From contig JBOGVA010000028.1 in NCBI GenBank assembly GCA_050692195.1, forward strand, positions 1-10,752: 10,752 bases of DNA, in the 5' to 3' direction. Positions 1 to 5,240 of the stretch are shown piece by piece. The notes under the pieces are model-generated. The model saw only the letters and a program-made list of their open reading frames with translations, did not search any database and was not told the DNA's origin. Source of the DNA: JBOGVA01 sp050692195 (lineage in GTDB: Bacteria > Actinomycetota > UBA4738). Position 1 is the first letter of the stretch, and the number at the start of each line of letters is the position of its first letter. The translations under genes were made by a program, and so were the position numbers.

Positions 1-54
1 TCTCTGCCGAGCCTGACCGCAGCCCCCATCGTCGGCGGCCCGACATCTGCCCGC

Positions 55-60
55 TATCCT
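55..60 (+). promoter_or_regulatory. -10-like box just upstream of tRNA-Sec
   Basis: TATCCT ends seven bases before the first base of the tRNA, so transcription from it would begin at or next to the mature 5' end. I see no convincing -35 hexamer at the usual distance. This is a weak call resting on position and a TANNNT match only. Confidence 0.3.
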
Positions 61-67
61 GGGCGGT

Positions 68-159
68 GGAGGCGTCAGGGCGCCTGGTGGGCCCCCCGGT
101 CTTCAAAACCGGTGTGCCGGCGAGAGCTGGCAGGCGGGTTCGATTCCCGTCCGCCTCCG
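68..159 (+). tRNA. selC: tRNA-Sec (anticodon UCA)
   Basis: This is the selenocysteine tRNA that decodes UGA with the help of SelB and a SECIS hairpin. The acceptor strand GGAGGCG (68-74) pairs with CGCCTCC (152-158), and the discriminator base is G159. A GGGC/GCCC D stem is followed by a five-pair anticodon stem (96-100 with 108-112) whose loop CTTCAAA carries TCA at 103-105. The long variable arm is a seven-pair hairpin (115-121 with 126-132) closed by a GAGA tetraloop. The T arm has loop TTCGATT (139-145), and G133-C151 can extend its stem to six pairs. This gives a 13-pair acceptor plus T domain, as expected for tRNA-Sec. CCA is not encoded. A UCA anticodon with a long variable arm could otherwise be a suppressor tRNA, but the extended acceptor/T domain and the UGA-containing redoxin in this window argue for Sec. 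Confidence 0.95.
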
Positions 160-221
160 CTGCTGAAAGTGCCCTCTGACCAGCGACGATGCGCCGTGGC
201 GGGCGTGAGGTGGCCGCGGGA

Positions 222-240
222 GGGGCTCGGTTCGAGCCCC
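222..240 (+). repeat. Perfect 6-bp inverted repeat with T-loop-like loop
   Basis: GGGGCT and AGCCCC flank the seven-base loop CGGTTCG, which resembles a tRNA T arm. No acceptor, anticodon or D arm can be built around it, so it is not a tRNA gene. It could be a scar of an earlier integration at a tRNA, or simply a hairpin downstream of tRNA-Sec. Confidence 0.4.
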
Positions 241-258
241 GGAGACCGCTTCTACCAC

Positions 259-335
259 ACAAGTCTTTCGGTGTTCCCTCCGCCCGGCACCGGACAAGTC
301 TTCTGACCGGCCGTCAGAAGACCGGACAAGTCTTC
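259..335 (+). repeat. Three spaced copies of ACAAGTCTT upstream of the recombinase
   Basis: The nonamer ACAAGTCTT occurs at 259-267, 294-302 and 326-334. The last two copies sit inside a longer exact repeat, ACCGGACAAGTCTTC (289-303 and 321-335). Spacing is 35 and 32 bases, roughly three helical turns, on one face of the DNA. The array ends 38 bases before the recombinase start. Such direct repeats are typical of arm-type binding sites for tyrosine recombinases or of operators; which applies here cannot be decided from sequence. Confidence 0.6.
300..320 (+). repeat. Inverted repeat CTTCTGA-N7-TCAGAAG
   Basis: A perfect seven-base inverted repeat (300-306 and 314-320) surrounds a seven-base spacer CCGGCCG, between and partly overlapping the direct repeats. 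Two arms of this size around a 6-8 base spacer is the usual form of a tyrosine recombinase core (crossover) site. It could equally be an operator. Confidence 0.5.
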
Positions 336-373
336 AGCCGCCGTCCTCTCGGGAAGGAGAGGGAGGAAGCGTC

Positions 374-1374
374 ATGGTTCGACCCCTTGGACGACCACTG
401 GCCAGGAGGGCCGACTCGCTGGAGGACCTCCGGGAGGAGTTCCTGGCGCACTGTGAGGCCCGAAACCTGAGCGGGCGAACCCTCGAGTGGTACGCGGACC
501 GCACCCGGCGGTTCACCGACTGGTGCTCGGACCGAGGGATCACGGTGCCCTCGGATCTTCGGTGGTCCGACCTCGAGGAGTTCGTGCTGGATCGTCGTCG
601 TAAAGGGTTCGCCCCAACACCGTGCACGGCTACGCCCAGGTCCTGAAGACCCTCTGCCGGCTGGGCCATCGGATGGGCTACATCCCCGAGGACATCACCG
701 CGGGCTTCGAGATGCCCCGGGTGCCCAAGACCATCGTCGCCACCTTCACCGACGAGCAGCTCCAGGCTCTCCTTGGAGCCCCGGACCGGCGGAGCTGGGT
801 GGGCATCCGCGACCGGGCTATCCTTCTCGTCCTCCTGGACACCCTGATTCGGGTCTCGGAGCTGGTTGGGCTTGACGCGGAGGATGTCGACCTGGAGGAA
901 GGCATGATCCGGGTCATGGGCAAGGGAAGAAAGGAACGCCAGGTCCCGTTCGGAACCGCCGTGGCCCAGGCCCTGCGCCGGTACCGGAGCGCCGTGGAGG
1001 ACCTCCGACCGGGTGATCCTTTCTTCATCACCCGCTACGGCGGTCGCATGAGTAGGTGGGCGATCCACATGATGATCGCCCAGCATGGCAGCGCAGCAGG
1101 CATCGCGGGAGTGCGGTGCTCCCCGCACACCCTCCGACACACCGGAGCCAAGCGGTTCATCCTTGCCGGCGGCGACGTGTTTACCCTTCAGAAGCTCCTC
1201 GGCCACACGACCCTGGTGATGGTCCGCCGCTACGTTGAGCTTGCTGATGTGAACGTGAAAGCTCAGCATCAGCGGTTCAGCCCCGCCGACTCCCTACTCA
1301 GGAGACCGGGCCCGAAGAGTGACGGGACGGATGCACTCGGGGGCGGTCGCGAGCCGATGAACTCCGCCTTGTAA
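374..1374 (+). pseudogene. Tyrosine recombinase/integrase, split by a one-base frameshift
   Basis: A site-specific DNA recombinase of the XerC/XerD/phage integrase family. The first frame (ATG 374, with GGAGGAAG just upstream) encodes a SAM-like core-binding domain of about 80 residues. Near 613-620 the frame must move back one base to continue as a catalytic domain ending at 1374. Joined, the protein is about 333 residues, normal for the family. All catalytic residues are visible: Arg in RVSELVGL, Lys in GKGRKERQ, His and Arg in HTLRH, His in LLGHTT, and Tyr in VRRYV. Restoring one C in the run before AACACC gives PNTVHGYAQ, which fits the family, so either a recent mutation or a consensus error is likely. 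The gene lies 215 bases downstream of tRNA-Sec in the same orientation, as expected for an element that integrates at that tRNA. No second copy of the tRNA 3' end is present in the window. Confidence 0.85.
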
Positions 1375-1384
1375 GGGCGAAGAA

Positions 1385-1425
1385 GACGAGGCTCCTAGCA
1401 GCGGCGATCCGGAAAAGCCCTCGTC
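1385..1425 (+). repeat. 7-bp inverted repeat just after the recombinase
   Basis: GACGAGG (1385-1391) and CCTCGTC (1419-1425) can pair around a 27-base loop, starting 10 bases after the recombinase stop. There is no T-run behind it, so it is at best a weak terminator; a protein-binding site is also possible. Confidence 0.3.
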
Positions 1426-1770
1426 AGACGGCGAAAACGATTAGCACTGTTGCCATGCGTTCGGACCTTTTTGTACTCCTCCTGCGGCACGTACGTGGCA
1501 CGCATCGCGCCCTTGGGGTCGTTCGGCCACCATCAGCCGCTCAGGGGGTCGGAATGCCGGGATGGAGAGAACGGCTCGGGCCTGAGTGTTCCCCCCAGTC
1601 AAATTTTTCACCGGACTCCTCTCTCGTGACCTCCTGCCTTGGCTCGCCTCTCTTGGTGCCTTCCCTGACTGTGCCTTCCCTGACGGCTCTCCTGTAACTC
1701 CCCCATTTCTCTCCCCTCCTCTTGGAGCGTCCCTCGAGCAAGCTCTGGCGGCGCCAGTGACGGTTGACCC
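1426..1770. other. Gene-free, pyrimidine-rich stretch with a 15-base tandem duplication
   Basis: I see no credible gene on either strand. From about 1580 to 1740 the plus strand is strongly pyrimidine-rich and contains GTGCCTTCCCTGAC twice (1656-1669 and 1671-1684), a duplication with a 15-base period. The open frames here are short, have no ribosome binding site and only reflect the base bias. The stretch ends where a truncated MerR fragment begins abruptly, so it probably covers a rearrangement junction. Confidence 0.5.
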
Positions 1771-1973
1771 CGGCGTGATGCTGGGTTCACGATCCAGGAG
1801 ATGCGCCGGCTCTTAGCGGGCGGCACGGCGCGACACGGTGGCGCCCGCTCGCCGAACTCAATCTGCGGGAGATCGACGCCAGGATCGCCGAGGCGCAGGA
1901 GACCCGCCGGCTGATCGAACGCGCGCTCGCGTGCGATTGCGAGACCCTGGAGGGGGGCAGCACCCTCACCCAG
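1771..1973 (+). pseudogene. C-terminal remnant of a MerR-family regulator
   Basis: MerR-type proteins bind spaced -35/-10 promoters through an N-terminal helix-turn-helix and sense metals or small molecules with the C-terminal part. Here the helix-turn-helix is missing. The fragment starts at RRDAGFTIQEMRRLLAG (from 1771), matching the end of the DNA-binding domain. It then continues one frame over as TRWRPLAELNLREIDARIAE and a long dimerisation helix ending in ALACDCETLEGG. The switch lies between about 1812 and 1835 and needs one missing base. The Cys-x-Cys near the C-terminus resembles metal-responsive subgroups of the family. An in-frame TGA at 1765 and unrelated pyrimidine-rich DNA precede it, so it cannot be expressed as a normal regulator. 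The second frame has no stop until 2324 and runs into the membrane protein downstream. Confidence 0.65.
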
Positions 1974-2077
1974 GGGGCACGGAGCCCCACCGTGGTCGGG
2001 CAAACCGAGGCCGCCCGAGAACACCGGGCCCGGGCTCCCGAGGTCGAGGACTCGGCTGAGGGCCGGCCTCGACTCCC

Positions 2078-2083
2078 TATCAT
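2078..2083 (+). promoter_or_regulatory. -10-like box for a leaderless start
   Basis: TATCAT lies seven bases before ATG 2091, the spacing expected when a transcript begins at the start codon. It would explain why no Shine-Dalgarno sequence is visible. No clear -35 hexamer is present. Confidence 0.35.
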
Positions 2084-2090
2084 CCTGGCC

Positions 2091-2324
2091 ATGGACCCGG
2101 TGACGATCTATGGGATCGCGGCACTCTCGTTCATGATGCTCATGTACGCCTTCGAACGGCGGGATCCTCGCTTCATCCTCGCCTTCGCTTTCGGCTGCGC
2201 CCTCTCCAGCGCCTATGGATTCCTGTCCGGCGCGTGGCCGTTCGGGGTGGTCGAGATCATCTGGTGCGGGGTCGCCCTGCGGCGGTTCGGAAACGTGGGC
2301 CGGTCAAGAGAGGGCGCATCGTAA
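2091..2324 (+). CDS. Small two-helix membrane protein
   Basis: A 77-residue protein whose body is two hydrophobic segments: roughly residues 5-20 (IYGIAALSFMMLMYAF) and 25-60, with a YGFLSGAWPFGVVEIIWCGVA stretch in the latter. Small conserved proteins with a YGFLxGAWPFGVVExIW signature occur in many bacteria, and I know of no assigned function. ATG 2091 is chosen because the similarity and hydrophobicity begin there. A GTG at 1992 in the same frame would add 33 polar residues that belong to the MerR remnant side. There is no ribosome binding site, but a -10-like TATCAT sits seven bases upstream. It stands alone between two broken genes. Confidence 0.65.
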   Translation: MDPVTIYGIAALSFMMLMYAFERRDPRFILAFAFGCALSSAYGFLSGAWPFGVVEIIWCGVALRRFGNVGRSREGAS

Positions 2325-2614
2325 GGACGGCGGTGCGGCCCGCCCTGAAGACGGGCACATGGATGCCGCGTCGCCTCAAGAAGCCCCCCCCCACGAACGG
2401 GGAGCTACCCACAACTCCCGACCCGGCTCGCCGGTGTTCGTACGCTGTAACCCTCGCCTCCGCGATTGAACAGCGGTCGAACCGTCGGCAGGCCGGAGGT
2501 AGGCCAGATGAGCACTCGAGGCGATGCTCGGTTCGATCGACCGGAACGTGGAAGAGGGGAGCTACGCGAGATCGGGGATTCCAGATACCGCCGACCAATA
2601 GCTAGTCTTCGTGC
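2325..2614. other. Gene-free spacer
   Basis: No convincing gene on either strand. A five-pair inverted repeat, GCCCG/CGGGC (2338-2342 and 2352-2356), follows the small membrane protein gene by 13 bases and could act as a weak terminator, but no T-run follows. A run of nine C is present around 2384-2392. The minus-strand frame that continues from the YHS remnant through this stretch shows no recognisable domain. Confidence 0.4.
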
Positions 2615-2760
2615 CTGTGCGTACCTTTTGGGCTCTACCTTGAACCGTTCGTGGCAACCAGGCAAGCAGAAACAGTACGTCGTATCCCCTATATGCTTCA
2701 CTAGTTCACCGCCGTCGGTGGGTGGATGTACATGCCGCAAACCGGATCGCGTACGGTCGA
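2615..2760 (-). pseudogene. YHS metal-binding domain, frameshifted
   Basis: YHS domains are small Cys-rich units in copper/heavy-metal proteins and in the N-termini of some P-type ATPases. One frame reads TVRDPVCGMYIHPPTAVN (2757-2704) and then meets TAG at 2703-2701. The frame one base over continues as VKHIGDTTYCFCLPGCHERF and then KVEPKRYAQ (to about 2615). Together these give the full signature: DPVCGM, then YxFCxxxCxxxF, then PxxY. Adding one base at TA|GTG restores a single frame. No start codon with a ribosome binding site is seen immediately upstream, and no stop follows at the normal end of the domain, so this looks like a domain fragment rather than a gene. A one-base consensus error would repair the frame but would not supply proper ends. 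Confidence 0.65.
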
Positions 2761-2840
2761 CGACCATATGGCGTGCTTTCCTCGGGCTGCAAACCAGCGA
2801 TCGGTGCGAGTGCCTGCGTGACGGGAGGCAAGGCCAGCCG

Positions 2841-3452
2841 TTAGGCCGACGAAGTCACCTGGGAGTTCAGTATCTCGGCGATGCGGTCGAGGAGCTCCGG
2901 CAGCCCTATCGCACCGCTCCACTCGGCGACCTTGCGGCCTGCGGCATCGTAGAAGATCGTCACCGGCTGCCCGATGTATCCGAGCCGATCGCGGATCTCC
3001 CCCGTCGGGTCAAACACGCTGGGGTAGGGATAGCCCTCCTCCCGGATGAACGCCCTTGCAGGCGTCCGCTGGTCGAGGATGTCGACTCCCAGGAACTGGA
3101 CCTCGGTCCCATGGCGCCTCGCGGCCTCGACGAGGTTCGGTGACTCGACCTGGCACGGGCCGCACCACGAAGCCCAGATGTTGACCACGACCGGTACACG
3201 TTTGTCAGCGAGCTGCCTGAGGAGGCCCTGGAACTGCTCGAAGTCGAAGGTGGGGAGGGCGAACCGGTCCCTGGGAAGGATCTCTATGCTCACCGCCTTC
3301 GTGGCGACGATCGCGGGGTCCACAGGGACGGTTCCGGATACGCCGGTGGTCCTCCTGTCGCTCCCTCCCCCCGAGCACCCCACAGCGACCAGGGCAACGG
3401 CCAGCAAGGCCGGGAGAATGGCCCTTCGGAGCGGCCTTCCGGCGTGGATCAC
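2841..3452 (-). CDS. TlpA-like thioredoxin-fold lipoprotein (WCGPC)
   Basis: An exported thiol oxidoreductase of the TlpA/ResA/CcmG type, likely anchored to the outer face of the membrane. From GTG 3452 it has 203 residues: an RR-containing N-terminus, a hydrophobic stretch AILPALLAVALVAV and a lipobox ending at Cys26. The thioredoxin domain follows, with WCGPC at 96-100 and a cis-proline loop GQPVT near the end. These proteins usually reduce apocytochrome c or other exported disulfides, taking electrons from CcdA, which is encoded directly upstream. An in-frame ATG at 3560 overlaps the ccdA stop (TGATG) and would add 36 residues before the signal peptide. I prefer GTG 3452 because it gives a normal lipoprotein signal, although its ribosome binding site is weak. 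The much longer open frame in this phase up to 4535 is out-of-frame reading through ccdA. Confidence 0.88.
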   Translation of the reverse strand: MIHAGRPLRRAILPALLAVALVAVGCSGGGSDRRTTGVSGTVPVDPAIVATKAVSIEILPRDRFALPTFDFEQFQGLLRQLADKRVPVVVNIWASWCGPCQVESPNLVEAARRHGTEVQFLGVDILDQRTPARAFIREEGYPYPSVFDPTGEIRDRLGYIGQPVTIFYDAAGRKVAEWSGAIGLPELLDRIAEILNSQVTSSA

Positions 3453-3559
3453 TTGAAGGGCCTGCCCACTCGAAGAAGGTCGACCTTGGACATGAGCGAC
3501 CCACTCAGACCTCAGAGATTGCCGAGGAAACGAGTTCGTCAGGAGCGTACGAGGTCTCA

Positions 3560-4333
3560 TCAGATGGCGGGGGTGAACCGGTTCACCAGCCGGAGCACGG
3601 GCACGAGGAAGCGGACCCACAGCCCGCTGATCAAGAGCACGCCGATCGTCACCATGAACGCTCCCCCCACCCCGGCGAACCAGTGGTAGTTCCGACTGAT
3701 GAACCGGGAGGCCCCCATCGACCAGCGCATCCCCATCCCCAGCAGGAAGATGGGCAAGCCCAGCCCCAGTGAGTAGAAGAAGAGCAGGAGGAAGGTTCTC
3801 GCCGTCGCGCCCTGGGCTGCGGCCAGGGTCAGAATGGCGCCGAGAACCGGGCCGATGCAGGGCGTCCACCCGATGGCGAACGCCATCCCCAGGGGAAGGG
3901 CACCTGCCTTGCCCGGACGAAGCCGGGCCAGGAGAGGACGGCCCTCCCGGTAGAGCCAGGGAACCCGCGCCCGGAGCGCGTACAGCAGCATGAACAGGCC
4001 GAAGGAGAGGACGAACGCGCCGGCCAGACGCTGGCCCAGCGGCAGGCGGAGCCACCGGCTGACCGAGCTGGCCGCGAAGCCGAACACGAAAGTAAAGACG
4101 ATCGTGAAACCGAGGATGAACAGCAGGATCGGGCCGGCCGCGGCTCTTCTCCCCTCCTCCGGTACGTGTCCGCCGGAGACGAAGGCCACATAGCCCGGGA
4201 TCAGTGGGAGGACGCAGGGCGAGGCGCAGGAGACCATGCCTGCGGCAAATGCCAGCGCGGGCGCCCACCAGGCTCGAATCCCCACGTCCACGATCTCGGC
4301 GATCAAGCCGACATCCCGAGCCCGGGGCCGCAC
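3560..4333 (-). CDS. ccdA: CcdA-type thiol-disulfide transmembrane transporter
   Basis: CcdA/DsbD-beta proteins pass electrons from cytoplasmic thioredoxin across the membrane to exported thioredoxin-like proteins. The 257-residue protein has about six hydrophobic segments and both redox cysteines in their usual settings: CASPCVLPLIPG (Cys40 in SPC) and IGWTPCIGP (Cys159). An additional Cys36 is present. The start is taken at GTG 4333, with AGGGTGG about 12 bases upstream; a later GTG in the first 20 codons is possible. The stop overlaps an ATG in the frame of the downstream TlpA-like lipoprotein (TGATG), consistent with co-translation. A 102-base gap, with an inverted repeat GAGATC/GATCTC (4364-4369 and 4388-4393), separates it from the selenoprotein gene upstream, so it may also have its own promoter. 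Confidence 0.92.
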   Translation of the reverse strand: MRPRARDVGLIAEIVDVGIRAWWAPALAFAAGMVSCASPCVLPLIPGYVAFVSGGHVPEEGRRAAAGPILLFILGFTIVFTFVFGFAASSVSRWLRLPLGQRLAGAFVLSFGLFMLLYALRARVPWLYREGRPLLARLRPGKAGALPLGMAFAIGWTPCIGPVLGAILTLAAAQGATARTFLLLFFYSLGLGLPIFLLGMGMRWSMGASRFISRNYHWFAGVGGAFMVTIGVLLISGLWVRFLVPVLRLVNRFTPAI

Positions 4334-4435
4334 GGCACGCGAGCCACCCTAGACACGACCTGAGAGATCGTGAGGACGCTCCCCCGGGATCTCCAATAGG
4401 GAACGCACGACGACACACCTCCACATCATTCCCGA

Positions 4436-5022
4436 CTAACCCGCCTCTAGGCGCTCGGCGATCTCGGGGATGAGCGCGCTCGGCTCTACGTACATGAGAC
4501 CGCCGTTCTCGGGGGCCCCGTAGTCCCGGATCCACGCCACCCGTCCCTGCTCGTCAACCAGGACGAAGGTGTGACCGGCTCCCCGGATGCCATCTGCCAC
4601 CGCATCACCCCATAGGCCTCCGCCACCTGATTCCCCGAATCGGACAGCAGCGAGGTCCGGATGCCGAGGTCCGCCCCTTCCTTGGCCCATGCATCCACGG
4701 GATCCGGCGAGAGGCTCAGGAGCTCGACGTCCATGGCCTGGAACTCCGTGCTGTTCTGCAGGTCAACTACCTGCTGCATGCACGGCGCTCAACCGGGCCC
4801 CATGCTGAAGTAGAGCAGCACGGGCTGGTGCCCCCGGAAGTCGGCCAGCGAGACCTCCCCACCTTGGGCGGATGGCAGCGTGAAGTCCGCCGCCGCAGAT
4901 CCCACCCCGACCGGGCCCGTCTCGCCGGTGGCCTTGCCGGGCCCCGTGCCGCCCCCGCATGCCGTGGCGAGGAGCATCACAACGGCGGCTCCGGCGAGGA
5001 ACATGGCAGCTCCGCGCCTCAT
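4436..5022 (-). CDS. Selenocysteine-containing redoxin lipoprotein (U-A-P-C), with one frameshift
   Basis: An exported AhpC/TSA (peroxiredoxin-like) protein. ATG 5022, with GGGAGGG six bases upstream, overlaps the preceding stop as ATGA. A lipoprotein signal with LLATAC leads to Cys22, then DFTLP and VLLYFSMGPG. An in-frame UGA (4791-4789) follows, and translation resumes in the same frame as A-P-C-MQQVVDLQ and onward through SLSPDPVDAWAKEG. Reading UGA as selenocysteine gives U78-A-P-C81 exactly where related redoxins carry their first redox Cys. A SECIS-like hairpin starts three bases later, and tRNA-Sec is in the window. At about 4600 the frame must shift by one missing base (GAGCC|GGTCAC) to reach GHTFVLVDEQGRVAWIRDYG, the normal C-terminus of the family, ending at TAG 4436. 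Repaired, it has about 195 residues. If the frameshift is real, the product lacks its last 55 or so residues and this is a pseudogene. Confidence 0.85.
4746..4785 (-). promoter_or_regulatory. SECIS-like hairpin
   Basis: Bacterial SECIS elements are hairpins in the coding sequence just after UGA that bind SelB. Three bases after the UGA, CCGTGC (4785-4780) pairs with GCACGG (4751-4746). An internal loop follows (ATGCA against AGAACA). Then GCAGGT (4774-4769) pairs with ACCTGC (4763-4758) under the five-base apical loop AGTTG. The loop has G as its second base followed by U, and that G is 21 bases after the UGA, in keeping with known bacterial elements. All 12 pairs are perfect Watson-Crick pairs. 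Confidence 0.75.
4789..4791 (-). other. In-frame UGA, predicted selenocysteine codon
   Basis: TGA at codon 78 of the redoxin, preceded by FSMGPG and followed by APCMQQ. The frames before and after it are identical, so it interrupts the gene without a frameshift and occupies the first position of a C-x-x-C-like redox motif. Confidence 0.85.
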
Positions 5023-5240
5023 GACGACCCTCCCAGGAGCGCGCGACGCCGCCCGAACTCCTCGGCATCGATCTCGCCCCGAGCGAACCGTTCCTCCAAG
5101 ATCCTCTGCCCGTCAGCTCTGGGGCGACCGGTGAGCCGAAGGACGGCCCACACGGCGACTCCGACCAGGGCTCCCCAGATCAGGAAACCGCCCACCCACA
5201 TGGGCATCATGGACATCGATCCCATCTCACACGCGAGCAT
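5019..5240 (-). CDS. Small membrane protein with SHOCT domain
   Basis: A 73-residue protein with one membrane helix (about residues 15-35, VGGFLIWGALVGVAVWAVLR). A C-terminal SHOCT motif, ILEERFARGEIDAEEFGRR, follows. SHOCT is a short helical module found at the ends of many unrelated bacterial proteins and is thought to mediate oligomerisation; the function of this protein is unknown. ATG 5240 has a strong ribosome binding site (GAAGGAGG about nine bases upstream). The start overlaps the end of the upstream membrane protein by 14 bases, and the stop overlaps the selenoprotein start as ATGA, so the three are almost certainly co-translated. The N-terminus is rich in Met (MGSMSMMPMW), which might bind copper, though this is only a suggestion. 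Confidence 0.88.
   Translation of the reverse strand: MLACEMGSMSMMPMWVGGFLIWGALVGVAVWAVLRLTGRPRADGQRILEERFARGEIDAEEFGRRRALLGGSS

Noticed and set aside
200..256. A second tRNA gene ending in a T-arm-like hairpin
   Set aside because: No anticodon, D arm or matching acceptor strand could be found upstream.
334..1269. Minus-strand open frame of 311 codons opposite the recombinase
   Set aside because: It is the antisense of a conserved catalytic domain with all active-site residues and has no recognisable domain of its own.
1455..1816. Short plus- and minus-strand open frames in the pyrimidine-rich stretch
   Set aside because: Their composition follows the base bias and the 15-base duplication; there is no ribosome binding site or domain.
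3453..4535. Long minus-strand open frame of 564 codons ending at 2841
   Set aside because: Its first two thirds run out of frame through the clearly real ccdA gene and are Arg/Gly/Pro-rich; only the TlpA-like lipoprotein part is coding.
4789..4791. UGA as a true stop, making the redoxin two separate short genes
   Set aside because: The frame is the same on both sides, the family sequence is continuous across it, a redox Cys is expected at that residue, and both tRNA-Sec and a SECIS-like hairpin are present.
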